Part shown: piece after piece, positions 9,120-18,027 of the stretch
Layout: each line of letters starts with the position of its first letter
Numbering within the stretch: the first letter of the stretch is position 1
NCBI RefSeq assembly: GCF_008079445.1
Contig: NZ_VRYH01000005.1
Location: forward strand, 1 to 64,000
Origin: Aidingimonas lacisalsi
Lineage (GTDB): Bacteria > Pseudomonadota > Gammaproteobacteria > Pseudomonadales > Halomonadaceae
DNA length: 64,000 nucleotides
Direction: 5' to 3'
Translations under genes and position numbers: made by a program
Notes under the pieces: generated by a model
Databases searched by the model: none
What the model was told of the DNA's origin: nothing
The model's input: the letters and a program-made list of their open reading frames with translations, nothing else

Positions 9120-9986
9120 TCACTCGAAGCCATAGAGTACGGCCGGGTTATCGACCAGAATCTGCCGATGCCATTCGGCGTTGGCCCATTCGAGCAAGAC
9201 ATCGAGCTGCTCGGCATCGTCGGGATACCGAGCCTGGGAAACCCTGGCATGAGGCCAGTTGCTTCCCCAGATGATGCGTTCCGGCGCATGCGCAATGATC
9301 CGTCGGGCAATCGCTCCGACATCGTCATAGTGAGGACCACCAGTGAGACTGGCCTCATAGCCGGCGCAGATCTTGACCCAGGCATTCCCCTGATCGAGCA
9401 GACGCAGAATGTCATCGACCCGCCGATCATTCGCCGGCACCGGGTCCATGAATTTACCGATATGATCGATGATGTAGTCACACTCGATCTTACGCAGCTC
9501 ATCGACGTAATCATCGAGATAACGGCCATTGAACTGAACCATCAAGTGCCACCCGAAGGGGCGGATCACGCGCTCGACCTCAAGCATATGATCCGTACTT
9601 ACCGCCCCGCCGTGCAGATTCATGATTCGAGCACCACGAACCCCTTGATCGTGCCAGGAACGCAATTCATCTTCCGGTGTATCAGGCGTCACGACTGCCA
9701 CACCGCGTGCTGATCGGGTTCCGAGCTCATTCAAGGCGGTCAGTAACGCTCGGTTATCGAACTGATAGGCATTGGATTGCGTCACAACGACACGCTCCAA
9801 CCCTAGACGTGCCTGGACGCGACGGTAGTCGGCTACCGTCGCCCACTCGCTTATCGGCGAATTGGGCGATTGCGACTCATATCCCGGCAAGTAGAGGTGT
9901 ATATGGCAATCGGTGGCACCGGGGGGCGTTTTGAGCTTCGGGGGTGGACCATCCAATGGCCTGGTATTGGGAGAAGTGGTTTCCAT
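9120..9986 (-). CDS. gli: D-galactarolactone isomerase (amidohydrolase superfamily, COG3618)
   Basis: This 288-residue metal-dependent TIM-barrel hydrolase relative has the N-terminal TDCHIHLY motif, a central NLHGG, IIDHIGK and the C-terminal WGSNWPH metal-binding strand. Gli of Agrobacterium interconverts galactaro-1,5-lactone (the Udh product) and the 1,4-lactone used by the next enzyme. Its gene sits between udh and gci, separated from gci by only 3 bases; its ribosome site (AAGGAG) lies inside the end of gci. A simple lactonase activity cannot be excluded from sequence alone, but the adjacent cycloisomerase favours isomerase. Confidence 0.85.
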   Translation of the reverse strand: METTSPNTRPLDGPPPKLKTPPGATDCHIHLYLPGYESQSPNSPISEWATVADYRRVQARLGLERVVVTQSNAYQFDNRALLTALNELGTRSARGVAVVTPDTPEDELRSWHDQGVRGARIMNLHGGAVSTDHMLEVERVIRPFGWHLMVQFNGRYLDDYVDELRKIECDYIIDHIGKFMDPVPANDRRVDDILRLLDQGNAWVKICAGYEASLTGGPHYDDVGAIARRIIAHAPERIIWGSNWPHARVSQARYPDDAEQLDVLLEWANAEWHRQILVDNPAVLYGFE

Positions 9987-9989
9987 GCG

Positions 9990-11126
9990 TTACGACTCCT
10001 TCAAGGCATACTGCGACAAGGCATCACGGTTGATTTCGATCCCCAACCCCGGACCATCGGGGATCGGGACGACGCCGTATTCATGTTCTAGGGGCGTGAC
10101 GACGACCGCCTGACGGAACGGGTTCTCGGTACGATCGAATTCCAGAATGGGGTCAATGGGATGGCGTCTCGGCGGGTTCGGCAACAGTGACGCCATGAAC
10201 TGCAGACTGGCGGCGATACAGATGGCCGTTCCCCACACATGAGGTACGAGACGTACTCCATGCATGGCAGCCATATCGGCGACACGGCGCATTTCCGTGA
10301 AACCGCCGACACCACAGATATCAGGTTGAAGAATATCGATGGCTCGCGTTTCCAGTGGCTCCTGCATGGCGTAACGTCCATGCCAGGTTTCACCGCCCGC
10401 GACAGGAATCGGCTGCTCGGCACGGACCGCCCGATACGTCGATATCTGCTCCGGCAACACCGGCTCCTCGAACCAATCCACACCGTATTCTGCCGCCCGT
10501 ACGCCCACCTCCACGGCCTCCAGGAAATCATAACCGTGATTGGCGTCGATCATCAGGCGGACATCCGGCCCGACCGCATCACGTACCGCAGCGATGACAG
10601 CCAGATCTTCCTCGACATCGAAGCCGATCTTGATCTTGACGGCATGAAATCCTTCTCGGCGATAGCCGGCCACTTCATGCGCAATATCAGTCACACGATC
10701 GACACCTTCGCGCCGGAAGGATCCCGTGGCGTATGCATGCACACTGTCACGCACTCTGCCACCTAATAAGGTCGAGATCGGCACATCGAAATACTTGCCT
10801 TTGATATCCCATAGCGCGATGTCAATCCCGCTGAGTGCCGTCACGGTCAAACCTCGCTGCCCTTGATCGCGCAAGCGATTGTAGAGTTCCAACCAGATCA
10901 CTTCCGTCTTCAGTGGGTCCTTACCGATCAGTGAAGCCCCATAGGCATCGACCACGGCCGCATTCAGCGTAGCCGGCCCCAGGCATTCTCCCCAACCTAC
11001 GGTGCCATCATCGCAAACGACCTCGACCAGGCAGTGCTGGCGCCGGGAAAAGTGCATGGAAGCACTCTCGAACTGAGTGTCGAGCGGGTAGTCGAGAACA
11101 TGAGTACGAACGGACTGAACTTTCAT
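9990..11126 (-). CDS. gci: D-galactarolactone cycloisomerase (enolase superfamily)
   Basis: This mandelate-racemase/muconate-lactonising-type barrel of 378 residues is the length of Agrobacterium Gci. Gci opens galactaro-1,4-lactone to 3-deoxy-2-keto-hexarate, which KdgD uses. Motifs are VKIKIGFD (Lys pair), LMIDANHGYD (metal Asp), DWFEEPVLPE (metal Glu), VAGGETWHGRY and LVPHVWGTAI with the catalytic His. The open frame continues upstream to 11339, but ATG at 11126 has AAGGAA correctly placed and matches the family N-terminus. It overlaps neither dctM nor gli. Confidence 0.88.
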   Translation of the reverse strand: MKVQSVRTHVLDYPLDTQFESASMHFSRRQHCLVEVVCDDGTVGWGECLGPATLNAAVVDAYGASLIGKDPLKTEVIWLELYNRLRDQGQRGLTVTALSGIDIALWDIKGKYFDVPISTLLGGRVRDSVHAYATGSFRREGVDRVTDIAHEVAGYRREGFHAVKIKIGFDVEEDLAVIAAVRDAVGPDVRLMIDANHGYDFLEAVEVGVRAAEYGVDWFEEPVLPEQISTYRAVRAEQPIPVAGGETWHGRYAMQEPLETRAIDILQPDICGVGGFTEMRRVADMAAMHGVRLVPHVWGTAICIAASLQFMASLLPNPPRRHPIDPILEFDRTENPFRQAVVVTPLEHEYGVVPIPDGPGLGIEINRDALSQYALKES

Positions 11127-11167
11127 CTTACGATTCCTTTGCGTTCCCAGGTGTCTCGGCGACACCG

Positions 11168-12448
11168 CTATTCGAACAAGCCGGGTAATGTGAGAGAAAC
11201 CGCTGGAACATAGGTGACCAGCATCAAGGCAAGAAACAGAGCCAGATAGAACGGCCAGATGGTGCGCACGGCATGCTCGATCTTGATCTGACCGATGACG
11301 CACCCCACAAACAGGCAACCACCGACTGGGGGCGTACATAACCCCAACCCCAGGTTCATCATCAACATGATTCCGAACTGGATCGGATCCATACCAGCCT
11401 GTACCGCGACAGGCAGGAAAATGGGGGTACAGATCAGGATCAGCGCGGCCATGTCCATGATCATGCCAAGGCCGAGCAAGAGCAGGTTCAGCATCAGCAG
11501 AATGACGAGGGGATTGTCGGAAATGGCGGTAAGTACTCCGATCAGCAACTCGGGAACGTTATATAGCGCCAGCAAATAGGAGAATGCGGCAGCACACCCC
11601 ACCAGAATCATGACCAGGGCCGTCGTCTTGACCGATTGAGCGACAGCTGCCTTGAACGATTCCCAGCGTAGCTCGCGATACACCAGTGCCGTTACCACGA
11701 TGGCATAGATGGCGCCGAAGGCCCCTGACTCGGTGACGGTCAGCACCCCGGAAAGCACGCCGCCCACGATGATGACGGCGGTGAACAGCCCCGGCAATGC
11801 GGCGAAAAAACTGATCAGCAACACCTGCCATCCGGGAAAGGCTTCGCCCTTGTAGCCGCGATGAACAGCAACGATATAGGCAACGATGGCCAATGCCAGA
11901 CACATCAGGATCCCCGGCACGATGCCGGCAATGAACAACTGGGTCACTGAAATGCCGCCACCAGCCGCCACCGCATACAGGATCATGTTGTGGCTCGGCG
12001 GTATAACGACACCGGCAACCGATGATGTCACCGTGACGTTGACGGCATAATCGGCATCGTATCCCTTCTCTTTCATCACCGGGACCAGTAGTGATCCCAA
12101 TGCTGACGTGTCCGCCACGGCAGAGCCGGAAATTCCCCCGAACAGCATTGACGAACTGACGTTGACGAGACCGAGCCCCCCTCGCATCCGGCCGACCATG
12201 GCCGATGCCAGTCGCACCAGCCGGTTGGAAATCCCCCCTTGGAGCATGAGCTCACCGGCGAAGATGAAGAAAGGAATGGCCAGCAGCGAGAACACGGAAA
12301 TGCCGGACAGAATCCGCTGAAACGCCACGAAAAGCGGCAATCCCTCATAGATGAACGTGCCGACTGCAGCCAATCCCACGGCAAAGGCGACGGGAGCGCC
12401 CGATATCAGTCCCAAAAAGAACAGACCAAAGAGGATGGCGAGACCCAT
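11168..12448 (-). CDS. dctM: TRAP transporter large permease (DctM)
   Basis: A 426-residue membrane protein of the DctM family with about 12 hydrophobic segments. Family signatures are LAIPFFIFAGELM, MLFGGISGSAVADTSALGS, VIPPSHNMILYAVAAGG and NLGLGLCTPPVGGCLFVG. It forms the sodium-coupled channel of the tripartite transporter and pairs with DctQ, whose gene ends 12 bases upstream. AAAGGA precedes the ATG. Its neighbours udh, gli and gci suggest hexuronate uptake. It is transcribed between dctQ and gci. Confidence 0.93.
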   Translation of the reverse strand: MGLAILFGLFFLGLISGAPVAFAVGLAAVGTFIYEGLPLFVAFQRILSGISVFSLLAIPFFIFAGELMLQGGISNRLVRLASAMVGRMRGGLGLVNVSSSMLFGGISGSAVADTSALGSLLVPVMKEKGYDADYAVNVTVTSSVAGVVIPPSHNMILYAVAAGGGISVTQLFIAGIVPGILMCLALAIVAYIVAVHRGYKGEAFPGWQVLLISFFAALPGLFTAVIIVGGVLSGVLTVTESGAFGAIYAIVVTALVYRELRWESFKAAVAQSVKTTALVMILVGCAAAFSYLLALYNVPELLIGVLTAISDNPLVILLMLNLLLLGLGMIMDMAALILICTPIFLPVAVQAGMDPIQFGIMLMMNLGLGLCTPPVGGCLFVGCVIGQIKIEHAVRTIWPFYLALFLALMLVTYVPAVSLTLPGLFE

Positions 12449-12460
12449 GTTGAATCCTTT

Positions 12461-12985
12461 TCAATGGCGGGTTGAAAGCATGCGTTTGGCCATGTCGGCA
12501 CCCACGAAAACGACCATCAATGCCCCGCAGATGACCAAAGGCGCAGCACGCCAGCTTTCCGATATGCCAATCATGGGAATTGCGCGCTCCAGATTGGTCA
12601 TGACCAGAAGCCACCCCTGGTAAACCATGCAACCGCCAAAACCGATCACGAAGAGATCGGAAATGGTGTGCAGCAGTCGACGCCAGACGTCGGGCAAACT
12701 TTCCCTGATGAAATCGATATTCAGGTGCGTGTTGTTTCTCACCCCTACGGCGGTCCCGAGACAGGTGATATACACGACCATGACAAGTGATGCCTGCTCG
12801 ACCCAGGTTGGTGTATCGTTCAGGACATAACGTCCAAACACCAGCCATCCAAAAATGGCGATCAACAACACGAGCAGGATGCCGGCGGTGATCAGGCATA
12901 TTCGGGCTATGCCATCCAGCACCCGATCCAATGCAGATCTCGAGTCGACACCATCCCTGAATCGTTTATCCGGAGTTGCACTCAC
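12461..12985 (-). CDS. dctQ: TRAP transporter small permease (DctQ)
   Basis: A 174-residue membrane protein with four hydrophobic segments and the DctQ pattern (LLVLLIAIFGWLVFGRYVLN, then WVEQASLVMVVY). It links the binding protein to the DctM channel. Translation starts at GTG 12985, preceded by GGGAGGG four bases upstream. That ribosome site is part of the 3' arm of a strong hairpin (12992-13018), so translation may depend on unfolding. dctM follows after 12 bases. Confidence 0.88.
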   Translation of the reverse strand: MSATPDKRFRDGVDSRSALDRVLDGIARICLITAGILLVLLIAIFGWLVFGRYVLNDTPTWVEQASLVMVVYITCLGTAVGVRNNTHLNIDFIRESLPDVWRRLLHTISDLFVIGFGGCMVYQGWLLVMTNLERAIPMIGISESWRAAPLVICGALMVVFVGADMAKRMLSTRH

Positions 12986-12991
12986 AATGCC

Positions 12992-13018
12992 CTCCCGGCC
13001 TTCCTGGAAAGCCGGGAG
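12992..13018 (-). promoter_or_regulatory. Hairpin covering the dctQ ribosome-binding site
   Basis: On the minus strand CTCCCGGCTTT and AAGGCCGGGAG form an 11-bp stem (one G-U pair) with a CCAGG loop, between dctP and dctQ. The 3' arm contains most of the GGGAGGG ribosome site of dctQ. No U-run follows, so it is not a terminator. It could both stabilise dctP mRNA and limit dctQM translation. Confidence 0.65.
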
Positions 13019-13043
13019 CTCCCCAGGAGAGGCACTTGGATGA

Positions 13044-14036
13044 TCAGTTGGTGTCCTGAATATCCGTCACCAGCGACTCCAGCTCCGGATTCTCCTCGAG
13101 GAAGGTGTCATACACTGACTGCATCTTTTCCTGGAAGGCCGACTTGTCGTTGACTTCATTGATCTCGACGCCATCCTCTTCAACGAGCTCACGGCTTTCC
13201 TTGGACCCTTCTGTCCAGAGCTCACGCTGAAGCTCAGCGGCAGCCAGGGCCTCTTCACGGATGATGTCTTGATCTTCGTCGGACAGGGATTCCCATTTGG
13301 ACTTGGCGATGCATAGACACTCGGGAATGATCAAGTGCTCGGTCAGCGAATAGTACTTGGAGACTTCGTAATGCCCACTCGACTCGAACGAGGGGAAGTT
13401 ATTTTCTGCGCCATCGATAACTCCCGTCTTGAGAGATTGATAAACCTCCCCGTAAGCCATCGGGGTTGCGTTACCCCCCAACGCCTCGATCATCTCGACA
13501 TAGAGATCGTTGTTCATCACCCGAACCTTGAGGCCTTCTACATCCGCCGGTTCCTCGACAGGATGATCGGCGTTATACAAGCTACGTGCCCCGGAGTCGA
13601 ACCATGACAGCGCGATCAGATTCTTGTCCTCGAGGGCATCGGCAAAACGCTCACCGATTTCACCATCCATGACTTCATGCATATGCTCACGGCTGCTGAA
13701 CAGAAACGGTAACGAGAGAACATTGGTCTCTTTGACGATGGGTCCCATCGGTCCCATGTTGAAATTGCCGAAATCGAGAGCCCCATTGCGAGTCTGCTCG
13801 ATGGCATCCGGTTGATCCCCTAGGACACCGTTGTTGTACATGCGCGGTTCAATACGCCCCTCGGTACGTTCAGCCACTTTATCGGCGAAGGACTCGAGCG
13901 CTTCGGTGTTGGGATACCCTTCGGGATGGACATTCCACCCTCGCCACTCGGCCGCCTGGGCCGATCCCGACAGCAGCGCCAACGACCCCACGGAAGCGAC
14001 AGCGATCAGTATTGTATTCATCTTGTTTATGCGCAT
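13044..14036 (-). CDS. dctP: TRAP transporter substrate-binding protein (DctP), probable hexuronate binder
   Basis: A 330-residue periplasmic protein with an N-terminal signal peptide ending near SGSAQA and an acidic mature part. The DctP family is shown by GLKVRVMNNDLYVEMIEALG, where the arginine normally grips the ligand carboxylate, followed by PMAYGEVYQSLKTGVIDGAE. The early GWNVHPEGYPN segment resembles uronate-binding DctP proteins as I recall them. AGAGGA precedes the ATG at 14036; a second ATG at 14021 is possible. It lies 32 bases after kdgD copy 2. The hexuronate ligand is inferred mainly from udh downstream. Confidence 0.9.
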   Translation of the reverse strand: MRINKMNTILIAVASVGSLALLSGSAQAAEWRGWNVHPEGYPNTEALESFADKVAERTEGRIEPRMYNNGVLGDQPDAIEQTRNGALDFGNFNMGPMGPIVKETNVLSLPFLFSSREHMHEVMDGEIGERFADALEDKNLIALSWFDSGARSLYNADHPVEEPADVEGLKVRVMNNDLYVEMIEALGGNATPMAYGEVYQSLKTGVIDGAENNFPSFESSGHYEVSKYYSLTEHLIIPECLCIAKSKWESLSDEDQDIIREEALAAAELQRELWTEGSKESRELVEEDGVEINEVNDKSAFQEKMQSVYDTFLEENPELESLVTDIQDTN

Positions 14037-14068
14037 GGCGTTTTCCTCTCGATTGACTACTTGATCCG

Positions 14069-14986
14069 TTATCGTTGTTTTACCGTTGCCACCAGCGTTT
14101 CGAGCTGCTGGCGCTCTTCGGAAGTCGGCATCGTCAGCGGCGCTCGTACGGCGCCCGCCGGCCGGCCAATCAGGTCCGCACCCGCCTTGACCAGACTCAC
14201 CGCATACCCCGCCTTCCGGTCCCTGAGATCCACAAAGGGGATGAAAAACTCATTCGTGAGTTGTCGCACAACCTCACTGTTCCCCTTGCGCAGTTCCTTG
14301 TAGAACGTCACCGCCATTTCCGGCACGAAATTGAATACCGCCGAGGAGTACGTGTTCACCCCGATCGATAGATAGGCTTCCGCGTAAATCTCCGCCGTCG
14401 GCACCCCGCCGACGTACACCAGACGATCACCCACCGTCTTGACGATCTTGTTCAACAACTGCATATCGCCCTTGCCGTCCTTCAGCCCCACCAGATTGGG
14501 GCAGGCCGTGGCCAGGCGCTGCACCGCATCCGCCTGCAACACACCGTTGCCGCGGTTGTAGTAGATGATGCTCAATGACGTGGCGGCACAGACCTGGCGG
14601 GCATACTCGACCAGCCCATCCTGCGGACACTCCGTCAGGTACGGCGGCATCAACAGCAATCCATCCGCACCCGCTTCCTCCGCCGCCTGGGCAAAGGCCC
14701 GGGCACTGCCGATACTCAATCCCGCACTCGCAATCACCGGCAGCTTCCCGTCAACCACCTCGACCGCCGCCTTCACGATCCGGCGATACTCGTCCAGCGT
14801 CAGATTGAAAAACTCGCCCGTGCCTCCGGCCACGAATACCGCCGAAATCTCGTGACTCACGAACCACTCCAGACGACGGCGATAACTCGCCTCGTCGAAG
14901 TGTCCGTCGCTGTCGAAATCGGTCACCGGGAACGACAACAGACCGTCCCCTACCGCTTGCTTGACTTCTTCTCCGGAAAACGTCAC
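14069..14986 (-). CDS. kdgD: 5-dehydro-4-deoxyglucarate dehydratase, copy 2
   Basis: The 305 residues are identical to copy 1 except for the last six (ATVKQR). It has the same catalytic lysine (VGLKDGKGD) and tyrosine (IIYYNRGNG). It starts at GTG 14986 with GAGGA upstream and is the first gene of the TRAP-udh-gli-gci operon. The promoter region lies within 15006-15343, shared with the divergent AEC permease. Perfect identity of the shared DNA points to recent duplication or gene conversion. Confidence 0.93.
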   Translation of the reverse strand: MTFSGEEVKQAVGDGLLSFPVTDFDSDGHFDEASYRRRLEWFVSHEISAVFVAGGTGEFFNLTLDEYRRIVKAAVEVVDGKLPVIASAGLSIGSARAFAQAAEEAGADGLLLMPPYLTECPQDGLVEYARQVCAATSLSIIYYNRGNGVLQADAVQRLATACPNLVGLKDGKGDMQLLNKIVKTVGDRLVYVGGVPTAEIYAEAYLSIGVNTYSSAVFNFVPEMAVTFYKELRKGNSEVVRQLTNEFFIPFVDLRDRKAGYAVSLVKAGADLIGRPAGAVRAPLTMPTSEERQQLETLVATVKQR

Positions 14987-15005
14987 CAGAATGTCCTCTC
15001 GTGCT
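14091..15005. repeat. Direct repeat, copy 2 (kdgD)
   Basis: This is the second copy of the 915-bp block at 7157-8071, in the same orientation, 6934 bases away. The two copies flank the whole dctPQM-gci-gli-udh set, so recombination between them would delete or amplify that set as a unit. Confidence 0.92.
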
Positions 15006-15343
15006 ACTTGACTAGACGGCCGGCCTCTGCAAGCACGGCATCATGATCCCTTTGTTTTTGTAATACATCATACATAAGGTAACGTAGGAGACAGGGCGAA
15101 CCATGAGCAAGTATAATGACGAGACTTCATACCAAAGTTGAGTCTCGCATTGATGAAGATGGTTGACTCATCATTTCGATGAACTCACCGGTAACCGACT
15201 GAATCATCAACCAAAGCTGCCCACCTACTCCATACTGTGAACATCATCATCCTCAGACGACGACCTCGGTTGACGCCTGCCCGCTCCAACATCGCGGCAG
15301 TTGAGTACCCACTCGCTGAAACGACCTGGTACGGAGATAGCGC
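15006..15343. other. Intergenic region between kdgD copy 2 and the AEC permease
   Basis: About 340 bases without a credible gene. It holds divergent promoters, a TGTATGATGTAT motif (15063-15074), and an inverted repeat GAGACT/AGTCTC (15121-15146) with a 14-base loop. Open frames here are short and lack ribosome sites. Confidence 0.6.
15063..15074 (-). promoter_or_regulatory. Candidate operator upstream of kdgD copy 2
   Basis: TGTATGATGTAT (minus strand) sits about 77 bases before the kdgD start, identical to the site upstream of copy 1. It lies outside the duplicated block, at a spacing from the block edge (58 bases) that differs from copy 1 (83 bases), which argues for independent retention. 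Confidence 0.45.
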
Positions 15344-16291
15344 ATGAATCTGGCTGGCGTGTTTGCCGAAACCTTGAACGTCACGCTGCCTGTCTTTGCC
15401 ATGGTCTTCATGGGTTTGGCACTGAAACGCATCGGCTGGATCGACCGAACCTTCATCGATACGGCATCCGCTCTGGTATTCAAGGCCACTATGCCGACAT
15501 TGATTTTTCTCAGCCTGATTCACGCTGACATGGAGCAAGCGTTCGATCCGAAACTGATGGCGTTCTTTGGCCTCACGACAGTAGCGCTCTTCCTGCTGAG
15601 TTGGGCTTGGTCTCTTTGGCGGGTATCACCGGCCGACCGTGGGGTCTATGTTCAGGGGGCGTTCCGCGGTAATTGCGGTATCGTCGGCTTGGCGCTGGCG
15701 GCCGGGATGTATGGGGACTATGGATTGTCGGCAGGCGGATTGCTGTTAGGTGTCGTGATTCTGAGCTACAACATCCTGTCCGTCTTCGTCCTGGTCATCC
15801 ATGGAGGGCGCGAACGTGCCAACTGGCATCATATATTCCGCCATATCGCACTCAACCCGTTGATTCTAGCCGTTCTCGCTGCCCTGCCTTTCATGTGGTT
15901 CCAGATCACTCTCCCGACCTGGTTGATGACGTCGGGGGAGTATTTCGCCTCCTTGACTCTCCCACTGGCGTTGATATGCATAGGTGGCACGCTATCCATC
16001 AGGGGGATCAAGGAATCTCGCCACGTCGCCATAGGTGCCAGCCTGATGAAGATGGTCACGCTGCCCATTCTTGGAACACTGGCGTCCTGGTGGGCAGGAT
16101 TCTCGGGCCGACAGCTCGGCTTGCTGTTTCTGTATTTCGCCAGCCCGACAGCAGCCGCCAGTTTCGTCATGGTCAAGGCCATGGGCGGTAACGCCAAGCT
16201 CGCTGCCAACATCATCGCCATCAGCACCTTGCTGGCCAGCCTGACCATTACCGGGGGCGTATTCGCACTACGGGCTCTCGACCTCATTTGA
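15344..16291 (+). CDS. AEC family transporter (auxin efflux carrier-like permease)
   Basis: A 315-residue membrane protein with about ten hydrophobic segments. AEC features are VFAMVFMGLALKRIGWID at the N-terminus, FRGNCGIVGLALA in the middle, and ASPTAAASFVMVKAMGGNA near the C-terminus. Bacterial members move carboxylates such as malate or malonate, but substrates are hard to predict. GGAG precedes the ATG. It is divergent from the uronate island and shares its intergenic region, so a link to that pathway is possible but unproven. Confidence 0.85.
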   Translation: MNLAGVFAETLNVTLPVFAMVFMGLALKRIGWIDRTFIDTASALVFKATMPTLIFLSLIHADMEQAFDPKLMAFFGLTTVALFLLSWAWSLWRVSPADRGVYVQGAFRGNCGIVGLALAAGMYGDYGLSAGGLLLGVVILSYNILSVFVLVIHGGRERANWHHIFRHIALNPLILAVLAALPFMWFQITLPTWLMTSGEYFASLTLPLALICIGGTLSIRGIKESRHVAIGASLMKMVTLPILGTLASWWAGFSGRQLGLLFLYFASPTAAASFVMVKAMGGNAKLAANIIAISTLLASLTITGGVFALRALDLI

Positions 16292-16379
16292 CGTATTCAC
16301 GACGACCTCGAGCTGCTCTTCAAGACCGGGAGTCACGTAGACCCGATCATTGACGATGCAACTCATGACGATGCATCTC

Positions 16380-16865
16380 TCAGTCGAGACTCGATGGCGC
16401 CTGGAAGCCAATCAAATCGGCACAGCCTGCTGCCCAGACATCGGCTTGCAGGCCCACGACACCGGCCGCAGGAAATCCACCGCCCAGGCTACGCTGGCCA
16501 TCGACCAAACGTGCCGTGAGCTCACCGACCAATGGCATGTGGCTGACCAGTAACCACGGCACTCCCTCGCCGTTGACCTGTAACCAATCGATGACGTCTT
16601 CCACCGGATCGTCCGGAGTGATCAGTGCCAGGGTTTCAAGCGTCAACCCTAGTCTACCGGCAACGATCTCTGCCGTTTGTTGAGCTCTTTGATAAGGACT
16701 GACGGCCAAGCGCAAACGGTCTCGGCTTGATGTATCCAGGGAATCGGCCAGCCATTCGGCCATACGCTCCACATCCCGTCGCCCGGTCTCGGTCAATTCA
16801 CGCAGATGATCGGGGCGCCCTGGGGCAGCTTCACCATGACGCATGATCCATAGCGAATCAGTCAT
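16380..16865 (-). CDS. sixA: Phosphohistidine phosphatase SixA
   Basis: A 161-residue histidine-phosphatase superfamily protein. The catalytic RHG is visible in [12 protein letters not shown], with a second arginine in [15 protein letters not shown] and a second histidine in [12 protein letters not shown]. SixA removes phosphate from histidine-phosphotransfer domains or PTS components. The start at 16865 overlaps the last 8 bases of gpsA, so translation is probably coupled. The open frame continues upstream to 16943 within gpsA, but those codons do not fit the family. Confidence 0.88.
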   Translation of the reverse strand: MTDSLWIMRHGEAAPGRPDHLRELTETGRRDVERMAEWLADSLDTSSRDRLRLAVSPYQRAQQTAEIVAGRLGLTLETLALITPDDPVEDVIDWLQVNGEGVPWLLVSHMPLVGELTARLVDGQRSLGGGFPAAGVVGLQADVWAAGCADLIGFQAPSSLD

Positions 16866-17925
16866 GATCGTCCTCCTCGAGTTTGCGTGCCTGCTGCACC
16901 GCCTCTCGCGACAGGATGAACTCCACATCGCTGCTTTGTTCACCTTGCATCAGCAGCCTGGCCATCTCGCGCGCCGGGATCTCGTTGAACAAGACCTGGT
17001 AAAGCCCCTCCGCGATCGGCATGTAGACACCATCCCGACGCGCCTGGTTGCATACCAGACGTACCGTATTGACACCTTCCGCCACCTGTCCTAGCGCGTC
17101 GACGGCCTCCTCCAGGGTCTTGCCCTCGCCCAGCGCGAAACCTACCCGGTAGTTGCGTGACAGACTGGACGAGCAGGTAACGATCAGGTCGCCAACGCCG
17201 GCAAGCCCCAAAAAGGTCATGGGATTCGCCCCCTGTTCGACGGCAAAGCGGCTCATTTCAGCCAGCGCACGCGTCATCAGCATACTACGCGTGTTTTCCC
17301 CCATCCCCAGCGCAGCGGCCATGCCAGCCGCAATGGCATAGATATTCTTGAGGGCACCACCAAGCTCGACCCCATAGCGATCGTTGCTGGCATAAACTCG
17401 GAAATATTCGCATCCCAGTACGCTCTGCACTCGCGCCCGGGTCAGAGGGTCGTCACTCGCGATGACGGTAGCCGTCAGCTGTTTATCGGCCAGTTCCGAG
17501 GCCAGATTGGGGCCGGACAGCACACCGATATGGGAAAAACCGGTTTCGCGTTCGAGAATTTGGCTCATCAACAGAAAACCATCTTCCTCGATTCCTTTCG
17601 TCGTACTGACCAGTATCTGCTCAGACGTTAACCAGGCGCCTGCTTGTCTGACGATTGTCTGAAACGCCTTGGAGGGAATGGCGACCAGAACCAGCTCGGC
17701 CCCCTCGAGAACCGCCTGCATGTCGTTGCTGGCTTCCACCGAGGGATTGATCGCGTAATTCGGTAGATAGCGCGAATTACGATGGTCACGATTGATTTCG
17801 TCAGCCAACGTCGGGTCACGCAGCCACTGCTGCACCTTGGCGCCATTGTCAGCGGCGATGCTTGCCAGCGCCGTACCGAAGCTCCCACCGCCAAGTACCG
17901 CGACCTTGATAACCTGCTCGGACAT
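16858..17925 (-). CDS. gpsA: Glycerol-3-phosphate dehydrogenase [NAD(P)+]
   Basis: A 355-residue cytosolic enzyme that reduces dihydroxyacetone phosphate to sn-glycerol 3-phosphate for phospholipid synthesis. The N-terminal Rossmann motif is [21 protein letters not shown] and the catalytic-lysine segment [13 protein letters not shown] follow, then [18 protein letters not shown], all diagnostic of GpsA. It overlaps sixA at its 3' end and follows pntB after about 100 bases on the same strand; the gap contains a weak GGGAGG/CCTCCC hairpin (17974-17995). Confidence 0.96.
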   Translation of the reverse strand: MSEQVIKVAVLGGGSFGTALASIAADNGAKVQQWLRDPTLADEINRDHRNSRYLPNYAINPSVEASNDMQAVLEGAELVLVAIPSKAFQTIVRQAGAWLTSEQILVSTTKGIEEDGFLLMSQILERETGFSHIGVLSGPNLASELADKQLTATVIASDDPLTRARVQSVLGCEYFRVYASNDRYGVELGGALKNIYAIAAGMAAALGMGENTRSMLMTRALAEMSRFAVEQGANPMTFLGLAGVGDLIVTCSSSLSRNYRVGFALGEGKTLEEAVDALGQVAEGVNTVRLVCNQARRDGVYMPIAEGLYQVLFNEIPAREMARLLMQGEQSSDVEFILSREAVQQARKLEEDDHD

Positions 17926-18027
17926 TAACCTTCCCTAGCCCAGTTGATGAAGGACGCCATTGTAACCAATGAAGGGAGGAACTTGCGCCCCTCCCCTCGT
18001 CTACGGTCGTGTCTGCCCCGATAACGA

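Noticed and set aside
10239-10766. 175-codon plus-strand frame inside gci
   Set aside because: Antisense shadow of a fully conserved enolase-superfamily gene; no ribosome site or family pattern.
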